Shown here: positions 51,372 through 59,499 of the stretch, piece after piece | Position numbering within the stretch: position 1 is the stretch's first letter | How the letters are laid out: each line of letters starts with the position of its first letter | Source of the DNA: an uncultured Methanoregula sp. | Lineage (GTDB): Archaea; Halobacteriota; Methanomicrobia; Methanomicrobiales; Methanospirillaceae | Reading direction: 5' to 3' | Assembly: GCF_963662735.1 (NCBI RefSeq) | Contig: NZ_OY759744.1 | Span: 1,654,153-1,718,152 of the forward strand | DNA: 64,000 nt | Translations under genes and position numbers: made by a program | The notes under the pieces: generated by a model | Database searches by the model: none | What the model saw: only the letters and a program-made list of their open reading frames with translations | What the model was told of the DNA's origin: nothing

Positions 51372-51790
51372 GCAGTTCGTTTGTCCTCACCATAAGACCG
51401 GATCTCGACGAGATCGCCGGGATCTCAACCGCTCTTGAACAGGTGATGAAAACCCATTCCTTTGGCGAGGAGGAGATCCTCGACACGCAGCTTGCGGTGG
51501 AAGAAGCGATAACGAACGTGATCGTGCACGGGTACGAAGGCCGCGAAGGCGAGATCGTGATCGCCTGCCGGGCAACAAAAGGGATCGTGGAGATCCAGAT
51601 CGAGGATAAGGCACCGCCGTTCGATCCGCTCTCCCTTCCCGAGCCTGACCTGACCGCCAGTGTTGACGACCGGAAGATCGGGGGCCTGGGGATCTTCCTG
51701 ATCCGCCAAGTGATGGACGATATCGTTTACCGGCACGAGGACAATAAAAATATCCTGATCCTCGTCAAGCGCAGGCCGGCTGATTCCTGA
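51368..51790 (+). CDS. RsbW/SpoIIAB-type serine kinase (anti-sigma-factor-like)
   Basis: A 140-aa Bergerat-fold kinase of the RsbW/SpoIIAB family: N box 'AVEEAITNVIVHGYEG', G1 box 'EIQIEDKAPPFDP' and G2 box 'GGLGIFLIRQVMDDIVY'. Such kinases bind ATP, phosphorylate a Ser of a STAS partner and in bacteria hold a sigma factor. Archaea have no sigma factors, so the second partner here must be something else. Expression is coupled with the phosphatase gene (4-nt overlap). It converges on the STAS-unknown-domain gene (2-nt gap). Confidence 0.9.
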   Translation: MSSSFVLTIRPDLDEIAGISTALEQVMKTHSFGEEEILDTQLAVEEAITNVIVHGYEGREGEIVIACRATKGIVEIQIEDKAPPFDPLSLPEPDLTASVDDRKIGGLGIFLIRQVMDDIVYRHEDNKNILILVKRRPADS

Positions 51791-51792
51791 GA

Positions 51793-53100
51793 TCAGGGTT
51801 CCCGTGCAATCTCCTGGATATAGGAGACCCCGATCTTTGCCTTGCGGAGCCGTGTGGTATCGAGCAGGTGCCGCATGTCGACAAATTCCCCGTCAGTGAC
51901 GATCTTTTTTACCTGGGTGTTGAGGTCAAGGGACGGATCGTACGGGATATTCTGAAACACAACCCCGTGGTTGTGAAGGTACATCTGTTTTGCTGCCCCC
52001 TTGTTCAGGGGATTGGCGTAATACAGGGAGGCAAGGTCTTCTGCCTGGAAAGACGAGAGATCCCGCGAGAGATCGATCCCGATACCGAAGCTCACGAGCG
52101 TGTCGCCTTTGTACGGGGACGGTGTCTCGGATGCCATCCATTCGTGCACATGGGACGGTGCCATGATCGATGCCCCGTCCTTGGGGGCTGACGCGGCGAC
52201 AGGCGATTTCTTGAGACCGGAACTTGCAAGGCTGACAAGAACTCCCCAGATGGTTATGGCAACGATGCCACGGTAAGTCCGGACCCGCTCCTGTGCCGAT
52301 GAGAAAATGATCCGGTAAATATCCGCAACAGATACTCCCTTAGGATCCGTGGCATCCAGCGTGAAATACTCGTTGAAGGGGCCGTCGAGCGTGATATTAT
52401 AGCCGGTATAGACCGGCACGTCCCCCCCGGCATCCAGGGGCGTTAAGAAATCCGGGGTATTGTTGCCATCGGTCGGGAGCCAGACCATGGAGCCGTGGAG
52501 GGTGATCATCTCGCCGAGAAGCGGCATGGCATCTTTCTTATCGGCGCCGAGTGCGCCAAGGCCGAGGGAGTACATGACTTCCGAGAACTTCTTCTCCCGG
52601 ATATCGGCCTCGGCGATTCGTGCAAAAATTACCTTGTTGAGATCTCCCATGACCCGGAGCACCGGGGGCGAGGTCATCCACCCGGGCTCGATGGTGAGGT
52701 TCACGCCGTCCTCGACGATCTTCTTGTAAAAGATCTCGTTGAAGAGCGATGGGTTCTTCCGGTGTTTTGCCATGTCGGCAACTGCATCGTCGGTTGTCAG
52801 GAATATCTCGAACACCGTGTTGAAGCCGGCCATGTCCAGGACTTTTTTCGGGTATTCCCCGATCCCGGAGAGGGCGAACCTTCCGCTCCTGCGTTTCATC
52901 TCCCGCTTCAGGCTGTTAAAACTCCGGATCCCGCCACTGCTCAGGTATGGCGCACCGGTCAGGTCGAGGACCAGTTCCTTGTCGTCGTCATTCAACGCTT
53001 CCCGGGCCCACGTATCCATCTGCTGGGCGCCGAAGGCATCGAGCCTCCCGGTCACAAAAAAGATCAGAACGCCCTCTCTTCTCTCGCTCCTGGCTTCCAT
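51793..53100 (-). CDS. STAS domain fused to a large uncharacterised domain
   Basis: A 435-aa protein. Residues about 1-110 form a STAS domain: 'VLIFFVTGRLDAFGAQQMDTWAREAL', 'LVLDLTGAPYLSSGGIRSFNSLKREM' and 'VLDMAGFNTVFEIFLTTDDA', with Ser-Ser at the phosphorylation position. Residues about 120-435 form an alpha/beta domain I do not recognise, with no membrane helix, signal or metal motif beyond several Asp/His clusters ('PSHVHEWMASETPSP', 'LSRDLSSFQAEDLASLYYANP'). It could be the effector that the switch releases. It shares its 3' end with the RsbW gene. Confidence 0.8.
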   Translation of the reverse strand: MEARSERREGVLIFFVTGRLDAFGAQQMDTWAREALNDDDKELVLDLTGAPYLSSGGIRSFNSLKREMKRRSGRFALSGIGEYPKKVLDMAGFNTVFEIFLTTDDAVADMAKHRKNPSLFNEIFYKKIVEDGVNLTIEPGWMTSPPVLRVMGDLNKVIFARIAEADIREKKFSEVMYSLGLGALGADKKDAMPLLGEMITLHGSMVWLPTDGNNTPDFLTPLDAGGDVPVYTGYNITLDGPFNEYFTLDATDPKGVSVADIYRIIFSSAQERVRTYRGIVAITIWGVLVSLASSGLKKSPVAASAPKDGASIMAPSHVHEWMASETPSPYKGDTLVSFGIGIDLSRDLSSFQAEDLASLYYANPLNKGAAKQMYLHNHGVVFQNIPYDPSLDLNTQVKKIVTDGEFVDMRHLLDTTRLRKAKIGVSYIQEIAREP

Positions 53101-53261
53101 GAAACTACTACTCCTGATGAACTATTACCCGTCAGGCGTTTTTAACGTTGGGGTACATTTCCGGCCAAAAAAAGCAGGAGGGCATGCCGGTAATCTTAAA
53201 AAAACTGAAACCCGGTCCGGTATACCAATGTCCGGCCCGCTGCCATTCCATGTGGCCTTGT

Positions 53262-53777
53262 TCAGGAAATGGCGGGAACATAGGCAAGGACCGGGGACCC
53301 GGTTTTGTTGTACAATTTCAGTGCCTCACCCGATACCCGGAACTCGGTCGTGGCATTGAGGTTGTCCAGGTACGCGGTTTCCTGTTCCATCACGCCCTGC
53401 TCCGGGCAGTATTTCATGGAGGTTGCCGGAGGGGAGATCAGGATGGCATAATTGTTCGTGGTGTACGTTGCGCTGTAGATGTTGCAGCCGGTAAACCCGC
53501 TGAGCTGGCCGCCGGTGCCGAACCGGGCGGTGATGTTCCGGCTTCCCACCGGTTCCATTCCCCCGCTCGCATTGGCAATTGACTGGAGCTGCCAGCCGGT
53601 CTTTGTTATGGTTGTTCCGGCCGTTGCCTGGATTGCCGGGACATTTACGAATACGACCATGAAGGCGAGGCACCCGAGAAGCGCGATGGCAAAATAAAAA
53701 TAAAGCCCGAACTTCTGCGGCTCCCGGCACGGGTTTTCCCCGTCTTCGGGGATCTCCGGGTCGTAATCGTCGTCCAT
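53262..53777 (-). CDS. META/HslJ-domain membrane-anchored protein
   Basis: A 171-aa protein with an acidic N-terminus, one membrane helix (about 25-47, 'FYFAIALLGCLAFMVVFVNV') and an exported META domain. The domain shows 'TGWQLQSIANASGG', 'GSRNITARFGTGGQLSGFTGCNIYSATYTTNN' and 'TSMKYCPEQGVMEQETAYLDNL'. META domains occur in HslJ-like heat- and drug-stress proteins; their ligand is unclear. The orientation places the domain outside the cell. It is 160 nt upstream of the STAS-fusion gene on the same strand and may or may not be co-transcribed. Confidence 0.85.
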   Translation of the reverse strand: MDDDYDPEIPEDGENPCREPQKFGLYFYFAIALLGCLAFMVVFVNVPAIQATAGTTITKTGWQLQSIANASGGMEPVGSRNITARFGTGGQLSGFTGCNIYSATYTTNNYAILISPPATSMKYCPEQGVMEQETAYLDNLNATTEFRVSGEALKLYNKTGSPVLAYVPAIS

Positions 53778-53841
53778 ACCAGTAATTGGCCGCAGGCCGC
53801 ATTAACTGTTTTTGCGCGGGACCGGCTGGATGCCGGGAAGA

Positions 53842-54393
53842 TTACCCCGTATCGACAACCCTGTCAACAAAGGTGGTGAGCTGCGACATGAGCATGGGAT
53901 CAAGTCCCTTCTCGACTGCCAGGAATACACCGGAAACATCCATGAGCCGGAGTTTATTGGTCACAAAATGGATGAATTTCGAAATATTTGCCGATGAGAG
54001 GTAGATCAGCATGGTACTGACAGAATCGTACATGATGCAGATTTTCTTCCCGGCATGATCCTTGAGTACCTCAGTGACCGCGATGCCCATATCGGTAAGA
54101 TTCGCCGGATTGTTGATAAAGCGCACCACGCCGGGGATATTTCCGGCACTCCCGATAGAATTGCGGGTAACTGCATCGATGAATGAGACGCTGTCCGGTG
54201 CAACACCGCTCTGGGCATATAATTTTGTAAGCACACTGTATGGAAAATTCGTAGTAATGACTATCGTATGATAACCCCGTGTCGACATTTCCTTGATGAT
54301 CTCGATGTTGCGCTGGCGGATCGTTCCGGGGGATGCCAGGATCAGGAATATCTTTTTCTCGTCGAGATCACCGGGGTCAATAATGTCCGGCAC
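53842..54393 (-). CDS. RecA-like fold protein without P-loop (DUF835/DUF7504-like)
   Basis: A 183-aa protein starting with GTG at 54393, which follows the upstream stop by 4 nt and is preceded by an excellent ribosome-binding site (GAGGGGTGATC). The product has a KaiC/RecA-like alternation of strands and helices ('IFLILASPGTIRQRNIEIIKEMSTRGYHTIVITTNFPY', 'KICIMYDSVSTMLIYLSS', 'VSGVFLAVEKG'), but no Walker A. This fits archaeal DUF835-type proteins found with PAS sensors. It likely binds a partner instead of hydrolysing ATP. It forms a pair with the PAS protein immediately upstream. Confidence 0.7.
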   Translation of the reverse strand: MPDIIDPGDLDEKKIFLILASPGTIRQRNIEIIKEMSTRGYHTIVITTNFPYSVLTKLYAQSGVAPDSVSFIDAVTRNSIGSAGNIPGVVRFINNPANLTDMGIAVTEVLKDHAGKKICIMYDSVSTMLIYLSSANISKFIHFVTNKLRLMDVSGVFLAVEKGLDPMLMSQLTTFVDRVVDTG

Positions 54394-54397
54394 CAGA

Positions 54398-55405
54398 TCA
54401 CCCCTCAAGGAATTTCCGGTACGCCTCAGGAATCGATTCGTTCTTTGCAACAATCGCGGCCTGGAACTCCTGGATATTTTCTGCAATCCGGGCAGTATTG
54501 CGGGCCTGTCCCTGGAGCACCATGATAATTTCATCGCTGGTGAGCATTCCCTCCTTCACGAACTGGGCCGATTCCATGAGAGTATTGCTGACAATCCCGA
54601 CCGGCTGTTTCAGCCGCATGGCCATCTCGGTCATATAGGCAACCAGCGCTTCCTCCGCTTTCCGCTGCCCGGTGATGTCCCTCCCTATTGCAATCTCGTG
54701 GTATATGCCTCCGGCATCAATCTGCCGGGTATTCCAGGATATGATCCGTTCTTCCCCGTTTTTCGTACGGATCGTTGTCTCAAGATTTTCGAAATACTTT
54801 TGTCCGGCAATGATTCTCGTTATCTTCCGGGTAACACTGCGGCGATATTCAGCGTCAGGATAGAGTTTTTTCCAGATATCGCGGCGGCCGATCACTTCAT
54901 CGGGTGCATATCCTGTAATCTTCTCTGCGGCCTTGTTCCAGACCCGGATTATTCCCTGCGGACCGAGCACGGCAATGAGATCAAAAGCATTGTCAATGAT
55001 ACTTGCGCGGAACGCCATTGCCTCCCGCTCACCGGTAATATCCATACCTACTGCAATGGTTTTTGGCAGGTTCTCCCCCGGGATCTTTTTGGTATTCCAG
55101 AGAATGGTGCGGGATTCACCGGAACGGGTGCGGATCGTTGTTTCGAGATTTTTAAAATAATTTTTTGTTTTGAGAATATCCGTAATTTTCTGCGTAACAC
55201 TTTTCCGGTAATCCTTGTCGGGATAGAGATTTTTCCAGATTGCGTTGCTGCCGGTAACTTCCTTCTGCGAATATCCGGTGATGGTTTCTGCTGCGTGGTT
55301 CCAGGAAACAACCCGGCCCTTCTCGCCGAGGACTGCTATCATGACCAGTGCGTTGTCAAGAATCCCCGCCTCGATACAGGGCTTTTCATCGTGTGATGTA
55401 TCCAT
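54398..55405 (-). CDS. double-PAS protein with kinase-like dimerisation helices
   Basis: A 335-aa soluble protein with two tandem PAS domains (about 10-130 and 133-252), which are copies of each other, about 60% identical in many stretches ('NYFKNLETTIRTRSGE' against 'KYFENLETTIRTKNGE'). A helical tail follows (about 255-335, 'MAMRLKQPVGIVSNTLMESAQFVKEG'), resembling the DHp part of a histidine kinase without a clear phosphoacceptor or any ATPase domain. I chose ATG at 55405 behind GGGAG; the frame opens at 55516. It is directly followed (4-nt gap) by the RecA-like gene, so the two probably work as one unit. Confidence 0.78.
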   Translation of the reverse strand: MDTSHDEKPCIEAGILDNALVMIAVLGEKGRVVSWNHAAETITGYSQKEVTGSNAIWKNLYPDKDYRKSVTQKITDILKTKNYFKNLETTIRTRSGESRTILWNTKKIPGENLPKTIAVGMDITGEREAMAFRASIIDNAFDLIAVLGPQGIIRVWNKAAEKITGYAPDEVIGRRDIWKKLYPDAEYRRSVTRKITRIIAGQKYFENLETTIRTKNGEERIISWNTRQIDAGGIYHEIAIGRDITGQRKAEEALVAYMTEMAMRLKQPVGIVSNTLMESAQFVKEGMLTSDEIIMVLQGQARNTARIAENIQEFQAAIVAKNESIPEAYRKFLEG

Positions 55406-55697
55406 CAGAATGTACTCCCGTTGTATCCATGACTCCTGATTGAGGATACTTCCTGCGCTTATATGAATGTATAGGCCTCTACTCCGCAGAATGGCTGAAG
55501 ATGCCTGAACCGCCACAGCGAATCTGCCTTTTGTTTCCGGTCACGGTGCTCCGGTAAACCGGTATGCCTCTTTCAGGAGGGAGATACGCCTTCCTCGCGA
55601 CCTACCCTGTTTCAGCAAAGTAATAAAAATTATTTTTTTCCGGGTATAGAAACATTGAAATCAATTATGGGCATGATATGAGACCTGAGCACCTGTA

Positions 55698-57512
55698 ATG
55701 ACCGAGATCCTGACCCAGGTTGAAGAATTCAGTGCAATCCTGTCATTCGTAATCAGTCTTATCAGCCTGCTGGCGTACCGGGAAAACCGGAGCCGGATGC
55801 CCCTGTTTGTTGGCTGCGGGTTTGCGATTTTCGGTTTTTCGTACCTGCTGACAATTTTCTCGATCACGCAGGAGATGGACTACGTGATCCTGCTCATACG
55901 GATGTTTGGATTCGTCACGGTACTTTTTGCCGTATATACGAACCTGGGCGAAGTACGAAACCAGATCACTCTTCTCTCAGAAAAAAATGCATCGCTCCAG
56001 TCGGAGATCCAGGTCAGGACCCGGGCGGAACAGGAGCTCATGACCAGCGAATCGCGGCTGAATGCGGTTATCCAGGGATCGCCGATACCCCAGTTTGTTA
56101 TCAGTAAGGATCACAAGGTTCTCTACTGGAACAATGCCCTCCGGGCTTACAGCGGCATTTCTTCTGCCGATGTTATCGGGACGAACCAGCACTGGCGGGC
56201 ATTTTACGATACGGAGAGACCCTGCATGGCAGATCTTCTTGTCGACGGGACTGTCGAGAAGATAGCCGCATGGTATGCAGGGAAATATTCTCCCTCGCCT
56301 CTTGTAGAAGGCGCGTACGAGGCCACGGATTTCATCCCGCGCCTGGGCAAGGCAGGGACCTGGCTTCATTTTACCGCAGCCCCGATCCGGGATGAAGCCG
56401 GCACAATTGTCGGCGCTGTCGAAACCCTGGAAGATATCACCGATCGCAAACGTGCGGAAGAAGCGCTCAGGGAAAGCGAAGCAAAATACCACACGCTGTT
56501 TGACAAGACCAGGGATGCCGTGCTGATTATCGAGAATAATCTTTTTGTTGACTGCAATGCCGCAGCACTCGGGATGCTGGGGTACGTCACCAAGGATGAA
56601 TTATTCCTGACCCATCCGTCAAAAATCTCCCCGCCCGTTCAGCCGGATGGCCGTTCATCATTTGAAAAGGCCGAGGAGCTGATGGCGATAACCCTGCGGG
56701 ATGGAAGTAACCGTTTTGAATGGATGCACCGGAGAGCGAACGGCGAGGACTTCTGGGTGGAAGTATCCCTTACCGCAATCCCGCTCCGGGACCACCAGAT
56801 CATCCATACTGCATGGAGGGACATAACCGACCGGAAAAAAGCCGAGGCAGAGATCCAGCGTTCCCTGGATGAAAAAGAGGTGCTCCTAAAAGAGATCCAT
56901 CACCGGGTCAAGAACAATCTCCAGGTCGTGTGGGGGCTCATCGATCTCCAGATCCAGACCCTGAAGGACCCACGTATGATCAATATCCTGCGGGACAGCC
57001 AGAACCGGATCCGGACCATGTCCCTTATCCATGAAACGCTGTACAAATCCCGGGATCTCTCGCACATCGAAATTCTCCCCTATCTCCGGAGCCTCGTGAG
57101 TACCCTGTTCTCGACGTATTCGATATCGCCGGAGAAAATACAGGTACAGTTTGCCATCGAGAATGTTTTGCTGGATGCCGAGTCTGCCATTCCCTGCGGC
57201 CTTATCGTGAATGAACTGATGTCCAATGCGTTCAAACATGCATTCCCGGGCGATCGTACCGGGACGATTTCCGTGGGGTTTGCGCTTGAAAACGGCATGT
57301 ACACCCTCGTTTTTTCGGATACCGGTGTTGGCATGCCCCCGGGATTTGACTACCTGGCCACCGAGAGTCTGGGTCTCAAGCTCGTGAATGTCCTTGCAAC
57401 CGACCAGCTGGACGGGAGTATCGAGCTGATACCGGAGAACGGGACGAAATTTATTATCCGGTTTCCCGAACGGATACCTGCCCCCGCACAATACGGGTCA
57501 TCCTGCAGGTGA
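55698..57512 (+). CDS. membrane PAS-HisKA_2 histidine kinase
   Basis: A 604-aa kinase of a different catalytic family from its neighbours. It has three hydrophobic helices (about 12-25, 32-52 and 57-77), a short coiled coil, then two PAS domains (about 115-250 and 255-380). The HisKA_2 core has the phosphoacceptor His401/His402 in 'KEIHHRVKNNLQVVWGLIDLQ', 'IVNELMSNAFKHAFPG' and 'FSDTGVGMP', then 'SLGLKLVNVLATDQL'. The convergent response regulator gene ends 5 nt away and is a natural partner. The start ATG at 55698 follows an AT-rich promoter region at 55620-55660. Confidence 0.88.
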   Translation: MTEILTQVEEFSAILSFVISLISLLAYRENRSRMPLFVGCGFAIFGFSYLLTIFSITQEMDYVILLIRMFGFVTVLFAVYTNLGEVRNQITLLSEKNASLQSEIQVRTRAEQELMTSESRLNAVIQGSPIPQFVISKDHKVLYWNNALRAYSGISSADVIGTNQHWRAFYDTERPCMADLLVDGTVEKIAAWYAGKYSPSPLVEGAYEATDFIPRLGKAGTWLHFTAAPIRDEAGTIVGAVETLEDITDRKRAEEALRESEAKYHTLFDKTRDAVLIIENNLFVDCNAAALGMLGYVTKDELFLTHPSKISPPVQPDGRSSFEKAEELMAITLRDGSNRFEWMHRRANGEDFWVEVSLTAIPLRDHQIIHTAWRDITDRKKAEAEIQRSLDEKEVLLKEIHHRVKNNLQVVWGLIDLQIQTLKDPRMINILRDSQNRIRTMSLIHETLYKSRDLSHIEILPYLRSLVSTLFSTYSISPEKIQVQFAIENVLLDAESAIPCGLIVNELMSNAFKHAFPGDRTGTISVGFALENGMYTLVFSDTGVGMPPGFDYLATESLGLKLVNVLATDQLDGSIELIPENGTKFIIRFPERIPAPAQYGSSCR

Positions 57513-57517
57513 GGTTC

Positions 57518-57931
57518 CTAATCCCAGGTATGCATATCCCGCCTTTTTTGTTTTTCTTTATCGGAATGGTCTTTGAGTAATGCCATTTTTATTGCAGTCC
57601 GGAGGGTGTCATCGCTGAACGGCTTGATGACATAACCGAAAGGTGAAGTATTCTGCGCCCGTTCAAGCGTTTTCTCATCGGAAAATGCCGTAAGGTAAAT
57701 GACCGGCACATTGTAAAAACCATAAACGGTTTCAGCTGCCTGTATCCCGTCCATGGGGCCCTTGAGGTGGATATCCATGAGAACGAGATCCGGTTCGAGT
57801 TCTTTTACTTTCCGGATCGCGTCTTCCCCGGTTGAGGCCCGGCCTGCTATGTCATAGCCGAACTGTTTGAGTCGTCCCTGGATGGTCAGCGCGATGATCG
57901 AGTCATCTTCAACAATGAGAATTTTTGCCAT
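57518..57931 (-). CDS. response regulator with C-terminal extension
   Basis: A 137-aa receiver protein: 'MAKILIVEDDSIIALTIQGRL', phosphoacceptor Asp53 in 'LVLMDIHLKGPMDG', Thr in 'VIYLTAFSD' and Lys in 'GYVIKPF', so all active residues are present. A short basic tail (about 120-137) replaces any output domain. The 'DI-LKG-MDGI-AA' form is typical of partners of HisKA_2 kinases such as its convergent neighbour. ATG at 57931 is chosen because the family starts 'MAKILIVEDD'; the frame begins at 57943. Confidence 0.88.
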   Translation of the reverse strand: MAKILIVEDDSIIALTIQGRLKQFGYDIAGRASTGEDAIRKVKELEPDLVLMDIHLKGPMDGIQAAETVYGFYNVPVIYLTAFSDEKTLERAQNTSPFGYVIKPFSDDTLRTAIKMALLKDHSDKEKQKRRDMHTWD

Positions 57932-58124
57932 TACCGGATCCATCCCTGGCGGGCATGCTTCCGGTTTCCCGGGAGCCTGCGCAGTGCCTGCACGATTTTT
58001 TTATGTGTTGAACTATTCTCCAACAATTATATATATCCATTCAAAATACCAACCCGCCGCCAGAAAGCTGTCCCCTTCCCGTCACGTCCTCCGGAATTTA
58101 ATAGTCCGGCATCCCATTACTGGT

Positions 58125-58352
58125 ATGGATATGGCAGTAGTAAAAAAATGGGCAATTTTTTTCATCAGCATTCTTGTTGCGATCCTGATCGCGGACAGGC
58201 TCTCCACGATCATCATTGCGACAACGGGATTTACCGGTGTCGTGCAGTTCCTGCTGAGTTTCATTCTCTATGCGGTGCTCTTCTTTGCAATCCTCTACGT
58301 GATCCAGAAGGTATTCAAAGTAGATTTCTTCGGGTTCTACCGCGATGAGTGA
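58125..58352 (+). CDS. small two-helix membrane protein (75 aa)
   Basis: A 75-aa protein with two long hydrophobic helices (about 9-26 and 37-62) and a basic-acidic tail 'VFKVDFFGFYRDE'. No family was recognised. A TTTAATAG element at about 58097-58104 lies 21-28 nt before the ATG at 58125 and there is no ribosome-binding site, which suits a leaderless gene. A T-rich stretch (58434-58447) follows. The open frame reaches back to 57867, but the upstream part overlaps the regulator gene and is not believed. Confidence 0.55.
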   Translation: MDMAVVKKWAIFFISILVAILIADRLSTIIIATTGFTGVVQFLLSFILYAVLFFAILYVIQKVFKVDFFGFYRDE

Positions 58353-59499
58353 GCGGGCGGTACCGGTATCTCAGGTATGACGCGGCCCGGCTTTGATCCG
58401 TTCCCGGTGGAATGGGTTACGGGTATTCCACGATTTTTCTTTTTTGATCCTGAAACAATGGGAATTTTTTTTATTGGAACATTGTCGGAATTTTTTTAAA
58501 TTTTTTATTCCGGAAATTTACGGAAGATTTTTTGCAGAATTTTTTTGAAAATTTTTCCGGAAAAATTCCCACGGCGCATTTTCAGGAACTGATTGGTGGT
58601 CGCGTTCCCCCCTATCATCCCCATCAGCCCCGAAAAACACCCCTAAAATCGTATACGGCGTTTATAATCCCCTTTAAATCGCCCCAATAGCCAAACGGGG
58701 CAAAATCTGAAGAGATTAAAATGCGTTCCAATGCCCCTTAATGCGTTTTGGCGGGCCTTTTTTTCAATAATCCATCATTTGCCCGATTCACCCGTCCGGA
58801 TGGAAAAAAACCCCTGTTTTGAAAATGCTGAAATACGCTCCGTTTTTAGAAATATCCCTCATTCGAGCCCGGATGGAATCGGAGCCCATTTCGGGGTTTT
58901 CCGGAAATGGCCGGATTGGCAAACCGGGCATTTTGCGGGGTTTTTCGGGTTTGAGGTCCCTTTTAGGATCAAGGGGCCTGCTGTCCTGAGAGAGGCTGTT
59001 TTTTGATGATTATTGATGGGTTGGATGAGCGGGGGATTTTGGCAATACGGAAATTTTTTTTTGACCGGGCCGGAACAAAAAAAATTGTTGCAGAGAAATT
59101 TCCGCAATTGTTCAGAATTTTTTTTTAAAAATTTCAGGAAAAATTTTTCACGGAAAATTTCCCCAATGGCTAATCAACTAAAACAAAATTGCGAGTGAAC
59201 CCCCCCGCGGATGCGGGTCGCTCGGCCGCCTCTCCGGGGCCTCGCTGGGCAGGATCTTTTTCAACAATTCGGTCAGGTAAATGCGCAAGAGCAAAACCCG
59301 AAGAGGCGTTTTGAACATAAGCCCTCGTACCTTTTCAAAAAAAAATACATAAAATTTTTCAAAATCCCCCCTCCTCATCACATTCCCTCTCACGGCAAAG
59401 CACTCATGCGGAGTCGTTGGGAGATACACGTCAAAACAATTAAAGGACGAGGCAGCCAATCTCATGAAATAGAAGGTATGTTCCGGTAGAGGATCCCCC
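58353..59499. other. AT-rich, palindrome-rich region without a supported gene
   Basis: About 1.15 kb. There are long T- and A-runs in otherwise GC-rich DNA. A perfect 18-bp palindrome AATTTTTCCGGAAAAATT lies at 58550-58567 and a 12-bp one, GAAAAATTTTTC, at 59138-59149. Two related blocks, CAGAATTTTTTT followed by AAAATTT, occur at about 58535 and 59113. A CCCGC/GCGGG hairpin lies near 59204-59217. Short frames (58731-59006 plus, 58859-59107 and 59178-59591 minus) give low-complexity products that I do not trust. Confidence 0.55.

Noticed and set aside
58353-59499. replication origin
   Set aside because: AT-rich and palindromic, but no Orc1/Cdc6 gene is nearby and no origin-recognition repeats were seen.
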